Origin: CAYRXM01 sp964449465
GTDB lineage: Bacteria > Chloroflexota > Anaerolineae > JAFGEY01
NCBI GenBank assembly: GCA_964449465.1
Contig: CAYVBK010000028.1
Location: 1-64,000, forward strand
DNA: 64,000 nt
Direction: 5' to 3'
Below, piece by piece: positions 53,259 through 62,188 of the stretch. The notes beneath the pieces were generated by a model. That model was given only the letters and a program-made list of their open reading frames with translations, was not told the origin of the DNA and searched no databases. Positions within the stretch are counted from its first letter, which is position 1. The number at the start of each line of letters is the position of its first letter. The position numbers were made by a program, and so were the translations under genes.

Positions 53259-54053
53259 TTACCTTGTTCCAACTGCAAGCCAATCCATAGAAATACCCTG
53301 CCCAGGTGCCCACAGACCACCATCGGTGCGGGCAAGAAAAGCGGTGCAGCCTGTATTATCGCATGGCAATCCATAAGTGGCGACCACCCACGGAGTATAG
53401 TTGTAGGCGGGCAAAACAAACAAAAGCGGCCGAGAGGGATAATCAACATAGTCTATGTAAACAGAAAGTATACTTGTTGCTGTAGTAGCTTCTACACCGA
53501 CAGAGCCAGATTGCATCCAGGTATTCTCACTGCTGCTTGTAACCAAAGCAGTGTCGAGCGCTTTTTCTGCCACTTTTGCCACCGGCACCGCGCCGACCAC
53601 CTCCCGCGGCGACATCTCCGCATCGCTGCCCACCTGGATGCCCAGATACAGCGTGGGGCTGCTCCACACGCTGGGGGGAATGGACGATAGGCTGCCCAGA
53701 TGCACATTGAACAGCCCCTTGCTCACCGGCACGGCGTTAGCGCCGGTATGTTCTTCCGTCCACAAGGCGGTGCCGCCGCTGGGCACGTTGTACATGCGAA
53801 AGGTGATGCTGAGCGTGCCGTTGATCGGCTGCCCGGCGGCGTTGGTCAGGTAGCCCTGGTAGGAGAGCGTGCCCGGCGTCGATCCCTGCGCGGCCGGGCC
53901 GGCCAGCGGCGCGGTGACGATGTCCGGCGGTGCGCCCGGCGCTGCCCAGGCATTGTAGGCAAAGAGCAGGGCCGCGACGGCCAGCACTGTACCCAGGTTG
54001 GGGATGAGCTGGCGAGACAAAACAGGTAAAAGCTTTTTGATCCAGTTTTTCAT
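53259..54053 (-). CDS. Secreted protein of the 'GTLSYQGYLT' family
   Basis: A 264-residue exported protein: N-terminal membrane/signal segment (LGTVLAVAALLFAYNAWA, ending about residue 37), then GTLSYQGYLTNAAGQPINGT and YLGIQVGSDAEMSPRE, a pattern I associate with repeated secreted proteins in Chloroflexota and relatives. The C-terminal ~80 residues look unrelated. No enzyme motif and no YLP tail. It lies between the two toxin-antitoxin pairs, on the opposite strand. Confidence 0.55.
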   Translation of the reverse strand: MKNWIKKLLPVLSRQLIPNLGTVLAVAALLFAYNAWAAPGAPPDIVTAPLAGPAAQGSTPGTLSYQGYLTNAAGQPINGTLSITFRMYNVPSGGTALWTEEHTGANAVPVSKGLFNVHLGSLSSIPPSVWSSPTLYLGIQVGSDAEMSPREVVGAVPVAKVAEKALDTALVTSSSENTWMQSGSVGVEATTATSILSVYIDYVDYPSRPLLFVLPAYNYTPWVVATYGLPCDNTGCTAFLARTDGGLWAPGQGISMDWLAVGTR

Positions 54054-54104
54054 TTGAACCTTCCTTTTTATCTAGAATTTTTTAAAATAACCTGAAAATC
54101 AGGG

Positions 54105-54133
54105 TTGCTCTGCCACTGTTTTTCGAGTATACT
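54105..54133 (+). promoter_or_regulatory. Promoter of the TumE-like pair
   Basis: TTGCTC (54105-54110), 17-nt spacer, TATACT (54128-54133), 33 nt before ATG 54167. Confidence 0.6.
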
Positions 54134-54166
54134 GGATGCAACCGTTCAGCAAGATGGAGGTTGGCG

Positions 54167-54451
54167 ATGACACAACAATTGAGCGAGATTTTGCAAGACA
54201 TCCACGGGCTGGATGCACGCTTGCAGGCGCTTGAACAAGAATATGGGCTGCTTTCCGATGATTTGTATACTTTGTACCGCCTGGGTGAATTGGAGCAGAC
54301 GCGCGATTTGATTCGCTGGATAGGCTATTACGAACTGCGCCGCGAGCGGCAGCGTGTCTATGAAACAGCGCTGCGCGAGCGGCTGTTGGCTCTACGCCGC
54401 AGCGCCAAAGGCGCCCCCATCCAGTTGATGCCCTATCCAACCGGAGCGTAG
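54167..54451 (+). CDS. Helical partner of a TumE-like toxin (putative antitoxin)
   Basis: A 94-residue, mostly coiled-coil protein (LDARLQALEQEYGLL; RRERQRVYETALRERLLAL). TGGAGG lies six nt before ATG 54167; the ORF extension from TTG 54161 is not needed. The next gene starts 1 nt after its stop, so the two form one operon. The antitoxin role is inferred only from position. Confidence 0.55.
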   Translation: MTQQLSEILQDIHGLDARLQALEQEYGLLSDDLYTLYRLGELEQTRDLIRWIGYYELRRERQRVYETALRERLLALRRSAKGAPIQLMPYPTGA

Positions 54452-54452
54452 C

Positions 54453-54866
54453 GTGTTTCCCGCTCTCGACGCTTACAGCCATCTGATCGCCAGCTTGCCC
54501 GACCAATTTCCGCTGATCGAATCGTCTACCCTCACCGTCTATACCATTGGACCTGGTGTGGCCGAAGTGCAAGGTCAACTGCGTTTCCCAGACGGCTATG
54601 TGCTTGATGTGTGGGAATTGCTCGATCTGTCGGCACAATCGCTGCACGCTTATAGTTACGAGTTGGATCACGCTGGCGAACGGGTCTGGTGGTACGATCC
54701 CACTGAACACCCCGGCGATGAATCCTTGCGCGGCACATTTCCTCATCACAAGCATACCTTGCCCGACCTTAAACATCATCGCGTCCCCGCTCCCGGCATC
54801 TCCTTTACCCATCCCAATCTCCCTTTTCTGCTCCAGGAAATTCAGCGGCTTATCGCTGGCGATTGA
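54453..54866 (+). CDS. TumE-like toxin (DUF6516)
   Basis: A 137-residue protein with the TumE/DUF6516 pattern: LRFPDGYVLDVWELLDL, YSYELDHAGERVWWYD, FPHHKH, and a C-terminal helix. Family members act as toxins paired with a small partner. The start is GTG 54453 with CGGAG six nt upstream. Stop at 54864-54866, ten nt from the neighbouring decayed gene. The molecular target is not known. Confidence 0.72.
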   Translation: MFPALDAYSHLIASLPDQFPLIESSTLTVYTIGPGVAEVQGQLRFPDGYVLDVWELLDLSAQSLHAYSYELDHAGERVWWYDPTEHPGDESLRGTFPHHKHTLPDLKHHRVPAPGISFTHPNLPFLLQEIQRLIAGD

Positions 54867-54875
54867 TACCTCACT

Positions 54876-55232
54876 TTACGGTCTGTTGCGCAGCACAATG
54901 GGCAAATAGACGGTATAGTTGTCACTTTCGGACAGCCAGTAGCCCGACCACAAGCGATAGTTGACGCTGGTTGCCTGCCCGATCATCGACCCCTGGCTAA
55001 GCGTGCCCAGCAAGCGATAGTTGGTTGACTGGCCATCCGTTCCTACCGCGCCCCAGGTGCTGCGCGCCAGGCGATAGCCGGTCGAGGCCGGGCGCGCGGG
55101 ATAGATGTTCAGCACGATGGCGTCTTGATAGATCGCCGAGGTGTTGCCGGCGCGATCCCTGAACTGCATCTCGACCGTGTACGTTTGCCCTGTGATGCCC
55201 GGCAACTGCCACAGCGTGTTGGTGGCGTATAG
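54876..55232 (-). pseudogene. C-terminal remnant of a paralogue of the 815-residue secreted protein
   Basis: About 118 codons match the last part of the gene at 49913-52360: WQLPGITGQTYTVEMQFRDR, GYRLARSTWGAVGTDGQS, ending NYTVYLPIVLRNRP. The match stops near 55232, where a hairpin begins, and there is no upstream signal peptide or ribosome-binding site. It is a truncated copy left by duplication or recombination; the intact tail motif is still readable. Confidence 0.82.
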
Positions 55233-55237
55233 AATGA

Positions 55238-55275
55238 TCAGATCCTCTGTTCAAATTGTCGAACAGAGGATCTGA
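55238..55275 (-). terminator. Hairpin after the M23 peptidase gene
   Basis: 15-bp arms TCAGATCCTCTGTTC/GAACAGAGGATCTGA (55238-55252, 55261-55275) with an 8-nt loop, about 40 nt past the stop of the minus-strand gene. No strong U-tract. It also marks the breakpoint of the remnant at 54876-55232. Confidence 0.6.
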
Positions 55276-55315
55276 AATGCAAACCGAGCCGATTACAATA
55301 CGATCTGCGATCCCA

Positions 55316-58300
55316 CTATTTCTGTACCAGAGGCAAGAAAATGTATTTTAAAGGCATGACATACTGAGTATTTAATGCTGTACATCCATTTTGTCCGATC
55401 ACGGTCAGTTGAATAGGCACATTGTGTGAATTGAGCCATTCGGTATCATAGGTGTGAGAGACAGTACGGCCTGTGGCTGTTGTGCCGTCGCCAAAATCCC
55501 AGGTCCAACTGGTTGCATTGGTTTCCCAAGCTGTTAGTGTGATAGATGCGCCAGACCGGATGATCGTAAAAGCCGAGGCTGGCCCTTGTACTACTTGGAT
55601 TTGATGAGATACAGAACTATAACTATCAGCATTAGCAACAGATAGAGTAATTGTGTATGGTCCCGGAGCAATGTATCCTGCATAAGGATACGGTAGCATC
55701 GGTTCCGCATCATAACTATGGTTGCCATCACCAAAATCCCAATGCCATCCACATTGTTCGCAGTAAGGCGTAGTTTGGTTGATAATTTCTGGAACTTGGC
55801 CTATGCAAATTGTAGATGGAATTTGAAAGGCTGCTTGAATCGGCTCATATACAATGGGATCAAGCGTATCGGAATAAACCGTTGAAATGTTATTCGCTGC
55901 ATCTTTGAACTGTACCCACACTTCAGGAAAGCTCCACTCCATTGTGTCTGCAAGGGCTTGCCATTGCATCGAGGGCAAATCAGCCTCAGTAGCAGACAAA
56001 CGCATTTGGAGGTCATCCGAAGCGTAATCGGCAGCCCATAGCTGAATGGTATAGGTCAATTGGCCGGTCATTCGAAATTTCACACTGCCAATAGGTGGAT
56101 CAGTATCTTGGGCTGTGATTATCGCGTTATTGAGTGCAGTGACATAGTTATCGGACAAGTACCAGTTTGGATAAGTCGGAACTCCGCCATTGCTCGAAAC
56201 ATCCAAAAAGGAAGTGGGGATGGTTTGATATTTGCCTGCATCATATCGAGCAAAATGCAAGTGTGCTCCGGTAGAACACCCGGTATTTCCTGACAGGCCG
56301 ATTTGCTGCCCACTAATCACTTGGGCATCTACACTGACATCTACACGGCTCAAGTGAAGATAAAGCGAGTCTGTATTATCTTCATGGCGAATTTTGACGT
56401 AATTGGCCGAATAGTAAAGACAATTATAGTCACAGATGAAACTTCCACCCGACCAATAGCCGCAGTTTACGCCATTTGATTTGACCGCAATGACACGTCC
56501 TCCACGTGATGCGACAACCGCGTTCCAGGCAGTGCCAAAATCAAAGGCATAACGTGAGTTGCCGGTATGGGAAAAAGCGCTGTCATTTCCCTGAGTACAC
56601 TTGTAAGTAGCGCCGCCTGGATAAGGCAGGCGATACCCTTCAGGCCGTATCTGAACGAGTGCAACATTACGCACAGCACTTGCATTTGTCCGGATTTCGA
56701 CCTGGCTGTTGTAGGGTACATAACCACCGGCTGAAATGTAAACATTGTGTGTACCCGGCAAGATATTGCCTGCAACGTAATCTCCGCTGCTGTTTGTGTG
56801 AGCAACCTGGCCTCCCACGCTGATACGTGCATCGACAATTGCATGTCCTGTGCCTTGCACAGTTACGCGGCCTATCAGCGAACCATAGACAGGAGTAGTC
56901 GTAAAATCCTGCCCACTACGACTGGAAGATAGCAACAGTGGCCCCCTGACGCGCGGAGATAGTGTATAAGGAGAATCGTCTGTTTTACGAATCATATAAA
57001 ATCCGGGAGCCAGGTCGCCAAATGTATAATTGCCATTTCCGTCAGTGATGGTGGTCTTTAGTACTCTTGGCAAGGGCATATAAGAGACGCAGGCAAGAGG
57101 CACGCCAGCTATGGCACCTCCGGATCCATTTGTAACTTGGCCAGAAATTGCATAGCGGTTGGTGGCAGTAAAATCTTGGCCTGTCGCGTTCGGCGGTACT
57201 GTGACATACCGCGATGCAGAAAACGTATAGCCACTTTTGCTGGGCGTCACCGTGTATCCGCCGGCTGGCAGTCCACTCAATGTATAGTTCCCGTTTCCGT
57301 CCGTACTTGTCGTGTGTCCTGCATGGGTTGCGACAGTCACGCCAGAAATGGGATTGCCGCCGCTATCCGTCACTCGGCCAGAAATAGAAAAAGTGTCTGG
57401 TGTATACGTTCCTACAAAATCTTGCCCTGTGGCATTCGGCGGTACCATTACATATCGCGATGCAAGAAACGTATAGCTACTTTTGCTGGGTGTCACCGTG
57501 TATCCGCCGGCTGGCAGTCCACTCAATGTATAGTTCCCGTTTCCGTCCGTACTTGTCGTGTGTCCTGCATGGGTTGCGACAGTCACGCCGGAAATGGGGC
57601 TGCCGCTTCCGTCAGCCACGCGCCCGGAAATCGAGTATGTGGGTGCGTTGTATGTGCCTACAAAATCTTGGCCTGTGACATGAAAAGGAGGCCCTCCACC
57701 CACTGAGCGCGACGGAGGAGAAAATGTATAATCAGCCTTGCTGGGAGTCAAAGTGTAAGAACCTGCGTCCAGATTGCGAAAAGCATAGTATCCATTTCCA
57801 TCGGTTACAGTGGTGTGTCCGGTATGCGTAGAAATAGTTACATCGGATATGGGATTTCCGCCATTATCGGTCGCTCGTCCATAAATATCAAATATCTCTG
57901 TCCAACCCAGAGTTGAACTGCCGGTGCGCCAGACTTTGAAGCACCGGTTATTGGGATGATTATATAAAATATCACCACTTCCAGGATCACTGTCGCTGGC
58001 ACCTAGACATATTCGATAATATTCTCCCATCAGAGCGCCTACAACCATATATCGATCATTCGTACCATTGATAGCGCCAAACTTCCATGTACCAAAGCCT
58101 GTCTCAGGCAAAGGAAAAAGTCTGCCGGATGTAACCCAGTGATGGTTGGCCGTCACATTAAAGCGCATGACAATAGTTCCATCATAAGCTGTAATCCACA
58201 GAAATGTGATAGAGTGGATTGTGTAGGCCAGCACAGGGCTAACTGTTGCAAAAAGTAAAGCAGATACCGTGACAAGTATACCCAACGTTTTCATCTTTTT

Positions 58301-58324
58301 AGATACACTGAACCACTTGCTCAT
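55316..58324 (-). CDS. Secreted M23 peptidase-domain protein with carboxypeptidase-regulatory and PKD repeats
   Basis: A 1002-residue exported protein. The signal peptide is near residues 10-35. About five CarboxypepD_reg-like beta-sandwich repeats (GVTVATHAGHTTSTDGNGNY) reach to ~residue 560. A LytM/M23 domain follows at ~565-740 with the HTGNSRYAFDF His/Asp and GAHLHF (~686) zinc motif, predicting a peptidoglycan endopeptidase. Two PKD modules (WDFGDG near 851 and 940) come next, and the end is YIFLPLVQK. ATG 58324 follows AGGAGG. Two of the sandwich repeats are nearly identical at DNA level. Confidence 0.8.
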   Translation of the reverse strand: MSKWFSVSKKMKTLGILVTVSALLFATVSPVLAYTIHSITFLWITAYDGTIVMRFNVTANHHWVTSGRLFPLPETGFGTWKFGAINGTNDRYMVVGALMGEYYRICLGASDSDPGSGDILYNHPNNRCFKVWRTGSSTLGWTEIFDIYGRATDNGGNPISDVTISTHTGHTTVTDGNGYYAFRNLDAGSYTLTPSKADYTFSPPSRSVGGGPPFHVTGQDFVGTYNAPTYSISGRVADGSGSPISGVTVATHAGHTTSTDGNGNYTLSGLPAGGYTVTPSKSSYTFLASRYVMVPPNATGQDFVGTYTPDTFSISGRVTDSGGNPISGVTVATHAGHTTSTDGNGNYTLSGLPAGGYTVTPSKSGYTFSASRYVTVPPNATGQDFTATNRYAISGQVTNGSGGAIAGVPLACVSYMPLPRVLKTTITDGNGNYTFGDLAPGFYMIRKTDDSPYTLSPRVRGPLLLSSSRSGQDFTTTPVYGSLIGRVTVQGTGHAIVDARISVGGQVAHTNSSGDYVAGNILPGTHNVYISAGGYVPYNSQVEIRTNASAVRNVALVQIRPEGYRLPYPGGATYKCTQGNDSAFSHTGNSRYAFDFGTAWNAVVASRGGRVIAVKSNGVNCGYWSGGSFICDYNCLYYSANYVKIRHEDNTDSLYLHLSRVDVSVDAQVISGQQIGLSGNTGCSTGAHLHFARYDAGKYQTIPTSFLDVSSNGGVPTYPNWYLSDNYVTALNNAIITAQDTDPPIGSVKFRMTGQLTYTIQLWAADYASDDLQMRLSATEADLPSMQWQALADTMEWSFPEVWVQFKDAANNISTVYSDTLDPIVYEPIQAAFQIPSTICIGQVPEIINQTTPYCEQCGWHWDFGDGNHSYDAEPMLPYPYAGYIAPGPYTITLSVANADSYSSVSHQIQVVQGPASAFTIIRSGASITLTAWETNATSWTWDFGDGTTATGRTVSHTYDTEWLNSHNVPIQLTVIGQNGCTALNTQYVMPLKYIFLPLVQK
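57205..57690 (-). repeat. Near-identical 246-bp internal repeats in the M23 gene
   Basis: Two copies offset by 246 bp (82 codons), for example CCGTGTATCCGCCGG at 57250 and 57496, each covering one CarboxypepD_reg domain. The rest of the domain repeats in the gene are diverged, so this pair is a recent duplication or has been homogenised. Confidence 0.8.
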
Positions 58325-58509
58325 TGTAAATATCCTCCTTGAAAAATAGAACAGGGCGGTGGTTTGCCCCACGGCCCGCTTTGGATTATACTATTCAGTG
58401 TACCCCATTTTTCTTGGCGCCATCGGCCAAATTTTGGACAAAAATCGGCGCACAACCTGGCACGCGCTCTGTTATATAACTGCATCAACCTCTTTGGGGG
58501 AAAACTCGA

Positions 58510-60030
58510 ATGCACCTCGACGCGATCACGCCCAAACTGCTGGCCGACACGCTGCGTGCCGCGCAGCAAAGACGCCCGCTGCCGCCGGGCTGGGATGCGC
58601 CCCATTTTCTGCGTCCCGTCGAGGCCGACTCTCCCGCCGGGCGCGACCTGGCCCTGCGCGAGCACCTCGCTGCCCTGGCCGCCGCGCAGCTTGAGGCTGC
58701 CCGCCGCTTTGAGGGGATCGGCCTGCCCGCCGCGCCGCCGTCCAAACCGGCGATGAGCAGCGCCCTGTGCGCAGACTTTGGTCCCCGCAGCGATGACCTG
58801 GAAGCCTGGAGCGCGCTCTATCATCGCTACCTGGCCCCGTCGTCTCTCAGCGTGGAAGAGATGGCGCACGCGGCCAACGTTGAGGAACGTTCCTTTCGCC
58901 GCCGCGTGGACGATGGGCTGCGCCTGCTGGCCGACCTGCTGCGCGAGCAAGAGCGGCAGGCGCACCTGGCCGCCAACGTCTACCTGCGCCGTCATCTGCC
59001 TCCGCCCGACTATGTCCGCCTCTTTGGCGTGCAGGACAGCGTGACCCGCCTGCATGGCCTGCTCACAGCACCCGACGGCCCCCGCCTGGTCAGCATTGAA
59101 GGGATGGGCGGCATCGGCAAGACAGCCCTGGCCCAAGAGACCGCCGTCCGCCTGGCCGAAAGCGGATGGTGGGAAGGCATTCTGTGGATCAGCGCGCGCC
59201 AACAGCGCATCGACCGCGACGGCACGCTGCTGGCCCTCGACGACGCCGCCCGCTCGCTGGATGACGTGGTCACTCGCCTGGCCCACCAACTGGGACAAAG
59301 CCACCTGGCCGGCCAGCCCACCGTCGACAAGCTGGCCGCCCTGGGACCGGTGTTGAGCGCCGCGCCCTATTTGATCGTCATCGACAACCTGGAGACACTG
59401 TCCGACAGCCGCGAACTCGTCCCGGCGCTTTACCCGTTGGCCGGCGGCGCCCGCTTTTTGCTCACCAGCCGCCGCTCGCTGCGCGATTGGGCATTCGTGC
59501 AGACCTGCCCTGTGCCGCCGCTGTCGTTGGAAAACAGCAGCCGCCTGGTGCAGGGCGAATTGGAGCGGCGCGGGCATCGTGTTCCGCTCGACGCAGATAG
59601 CCTGCGCAGCCTGTACAACGTCGTGGGCGGCGTGCCGCTGGCCCTCAAATTGATTGCCGCCCAGATACCCCACTTTCCTCTGGATCATCTCCTGGATTGG
59701 CTGCGCCGCGCCGGCGGCCGCATGTCCGAGGGCATGTTCACCTACATCTATCGCCATGCCTGGCAGCTGCTGGATGATCCGGCGCGGCGATTGCTCCTGG
59801 CCATGCTCACCCTCTCACCCGACGGCGAAGATGTGGCCTGGATGCGCCTGATCAGCGATTTGCCAGAGGCGCAATTTGAGCCAGCGCTGGCGGCCCTGCT
59901 CGATTGCGGCCTGCTCCAGGTGAGCGGCTCACTGCAAGAACCGCTCTACCACCTGCACCGCCTGACCGTCACTTTTTTGCAGAGCGATCTGCTGCTGGGC
60001 TGGCAGACAAAAGGAATAGCCGATGAGTGA
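58510..60030 (+). CDS. NB-ARC/STAND-type ATPase
   Basis: A 506-residue STAND NTPase. A poorly defined N-terminal region (to ~165) leads to the NB-ARC core with P-loop GMGGIGKT (198-205), Walker B YLIVIDNLE (287-295), an RxxR-type TSRRSLRDW sensor and the GGVPLALKLI GxP motif, then a winged-helix region. GGGGG lies just upstream of ATG 58510. The TPR partner begins before its stop (8-nt overlap). Such proteins act as switches in signalling or anti-phage defence; no effector domain is recognised at the N-terminus. Confidence 0.83.
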   Translation: MHLDAITPKLLADTLRAAQQRRPLPPGWDAPHFLRPVEADSPAGRDLALREHLAALAAAQLEAARRFEGIGLPAAPPSKPAMSSALCADFGPRSDDLEAWSALYHRYLAPSSLSVEEMAHAANVEERSFRRRVDDGLRLLADLLREQERQAHLAANVYLRRHLPPPDYVRLFGVQDSVTRLHGLLTAPDGPRLVSIEGMGGIGKTALAQETAVRLAESGWWEGILWISARQQRIDRDGTLLALDDAARSLDDVVTRLAHQLGQSHLAGQPTVDKLAALGPVLSAAPYLIVIDNLETLSDSRELVPALYPLAGGARFLLTSRRSLRDWAFVQTCPVPPLSLENSSRLVQGELERRGHRVPLDADSLRSLYNVVGGVPLALKLIAAQIPHFPLDHLLDWLRRAGGRMSEGMFTYIYRHAWQLLDDPARRLLLAMLTLSPDGEDVAWMRLISDLPEAQFEPALAALLDCGLLQVSGSLQEPLYHLHRLTVTFLQSDLLLGWQTKGIADE

Positions 60031-61606
60031 AGCGCTGGCCTTTTCGGCGGACGAGCGGCAGGTTTGGAGCAACGTGTATGAACACACCCTGCGTCAAAGC
60101 ATCGTCAAAAGCACGCAGTTTATCCGCCAACATCACCGCCAGCCCGACCATCTGCGCCCCCACCTGCACAGCTATATCGAGCACCTGAATCGCGCCCGCT
60201 TTCTCCCCGACCTGCACGATCTGGCCGTCGAGTTGATCGCCGCCCTGCACCCCTGGCCCACTCGTTGGGGCTATTGGGATGAATGGGAGCCGCAGATTCG
60301 CTTTGCCATGCGTGTTGCGGCCAGGCAAAACGACCCCACCCGCCAGGCCCAGTTTGGGGGCTATCTGGCCTCGATCCTGTTTCACACCGGGCGCACTGCT
60401 GAAACGCGCCAGGTGATCGAGCAGGCCGTCGGTCTGGCCCGCAGCGGGCGCAGCCCGGCCATCCTGGCCGAGTTGGGCAACGTGCTGATCCCCCTCTTGC
60501 TCTCGCAAAGTCGGGCCGTCGACGCTCAAACCTGGCTGGACGCGCTCCAGGAGGGTGTGTCGGCATTGACAGTGCAGCATCGCCCGCCGCTCCGCGAGCA
60601 AGAGCTGGCCGCCGTCTGGCTGGACATGCAGCGGTTCAACCTGCTGCGCCGCGCCGGACACGCCCAAGAGTCCTGGACCGTAACTAACGATATGATCCGC
60701 CGCCTGGAAGCGCTTTCCGCCCCGCCCTTGTTCTTGCTGGCCGAAAGCTACAATGCGCGGGGTATTACCTCCTATCTGCGCGCTGACTATTTGGCGGCGA
60801 TAGCGGACATGAATCGCTCTATCGAATTGTTCGGGCAGGAGGGAGATGCTTATTCGGTGGCCTCGGTCACCGGCAACCTGGGGCACCTCTATTGGAGCAT
60901 GGGCGACCTGGATCGCGCTCAACAAGCCGCGCTCGAGTGCGCCAGGATGACCGAAAAACTGGGTGCGCAGTGGAGATTGATGATGTCCCTCCTGCAGCTT
61001 ATGGTCATTTGTCTGGCCAAAAAGCAATTTGAGCAAGCACTGAAACACTGCCAACGCCGTCTGGACATGGAAGCGCGGCTGAATTATCCGGCCTATATCC
61101 TCAGCGACAGGCTCAACCATGCTGAAATCCGGCTCTATCTGGGCGAACGCGAACCGGTTGAGCCAGAGCTGCAAGCATTGTGGGCTGACCAAGGAGTGCA
61201 GTCATCGCCCGATCTGCGCGGGCGAGGCGCTCTTTGCTTGAGCCATTTCTATGCCTTGGCCGACCGGCCCGCCCCGGCGCGCCAATTCGCCGAATGTGCG
61301 CTGGAGGTGGCCACCGAAAACGGCTCCAAGACGCTGCGCATCGCTGCCTTGCGCTGCCTGGCCCAAATTGAGCTACCAGATCGGGCAGTCGATTTGCTGC
61401 AGCAAGCTCTGGCATTGGCGCGAGAATCGAACCGCAAATTTGAACAGGCCGCCTGTTTGCTCTCTCTGGCTGGCCTAACCGGGGACGAAGCAGACCAATG
61501 CGCTTTGTGGGAACAAGGCAGCGACTTGCTGTACAAGATGGGTGCTGCCGCCTGGGTAGATGACTGTTCGCCGCAAAATCCGCCATTCCTGCCGTTGATG
61601 GTGTGA
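60023..61606 (+). CDS. TPR-repeat protein, sensor half of a split STAND system
   Basis: A 527-residue helical protein made of tetratricopeptide-like repeats, clearest around AESYNARGITSYLRADYLAA, SVTGNLGHLYWSMGDLDRAQ and the C-terminal SKTLRIAALRCLAQIELPD. The ATG overlaps the NB-ARC gene stop by 8 nt. In single-chain STAND proteins such repeats follow the ATPase and sense the ligand, so this looks like the sensor encoded separately. The ligand is unknown. Confidence 0.75.
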   Translation: MSEALAFSADERQVWSNVYEHTLRQSIVKSTQFIRQHHRQPDHLRPHLHSYIEHLNRARFLPDLHDLAVELIAALHPWPTRWGYWDEWEPQIRFAMRVAARQNDPTRQAQFGGYLASILFHTGRTAETRQVIEQAVGLARSGRSPAILAELGNVLIPLLLSQSRAVDAQTWLDALQEGVSALTVQHRPPLREQELAAVWLDMQRFNLLRRAGHAQESWTVTNDMIRRLEALSAPPLFLLAESYNARGITSYLRADYLAAIADMNRSIELFGQEGDAYSVASVTGNLGHLYWSMGDLDRAQQAALECARMTEKLGAQWRLMMSLLQLMVICLAKKQFEQALKHCQRRLDMEARLNYPAYILSDRLNHAEIRLYLGEREPVEPELQALWADQGVQSSPDLRGRGALCLSHFYALADRPAPARQFAECALEVATENGSKTLRIAALRCLAQIELPDRAVDLLQQALALARESNRKFEQAACLLSLAGLTGDEADQCALWEQGSDLLYKMGAAAWVDDCSPQNPPFLPLMV

Positions 61607-62188
61607 ACAAATGTGTGACTCTCCTGAAAAAAGGTGGATTTAACATTACCTTTGAACAATCACAGAAAATCACATCATTGAAATGACAGCAAGCAAACTC
61701 ATCCGCAGATGACGCAAATTTCGCAGATTAAGACAAATTTAAAATAATCTGTGTAATCTGCGCAATCTGTGGATGTGATCGTTTCATTTCAATTGTGCAG
61801 TTTTCTGACATGTTCAAACCTGATGTTAACCACAAAGAACACAAAGGTCACAAAGAAAATTCAGGTTGAGCTTGAAATTGTTCAAATACAACATTGAAAT
61901 AATTAATTCAAGTCTTGACTTTCTTCGTGTACTTGGTGTTCTTGGTGGTTTTTTCAGTGGACTCATTCTTGGCTTTGCTGAAAAAAGGCCGTTTGCCCGT
62001 CAAATTGCCTGATAGGATATGGCTCTTGTGCCTGTTAAGCACAAAGAGCAAAGCTCCAAGATATTTGACATTCCGCCTGTTTCAGCTTGTTCATAGTTCT
62101 CATTCTTTTTTCAGCGAACTCTTTCTTTTATCAGAAATTATCCATCATGGACAATGGGAACACCTTGCACTGTTTCTATGATCTAGAG
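61607..62188. repeat. Repeat-filled intergenic region
   Basis: No gene is recognised; the small plus-strand frame at 61915 is repeat-derived. An inverted repeat built on CGCAGAT/ATCTGCG words lies at about 61700-61775. Another, with CCACAAAGAACACAAAGG / TTGGTGTTCTTGGTGG arms, lies at 61829-61955 and is related to the element at 30694. TTTTTTCAGTGGA and TTTTTTCAGCGAAC motifs follow to ~62120. Confidence 0.65.

Noticed and set aside
53006..53449. 147-codon minus-strand ORF overlapping the PIN toxin gene end and the secreted protein
   Set aside because: Overlaps two better-supported genes in other frames and has no recognisable domain.
61915..62181. 88-codon plus-strand gene
   Set aside because: Lies wholly in dispersed inverted-repeat sequence, hydrophobic by composition, no ribosome-binding site.
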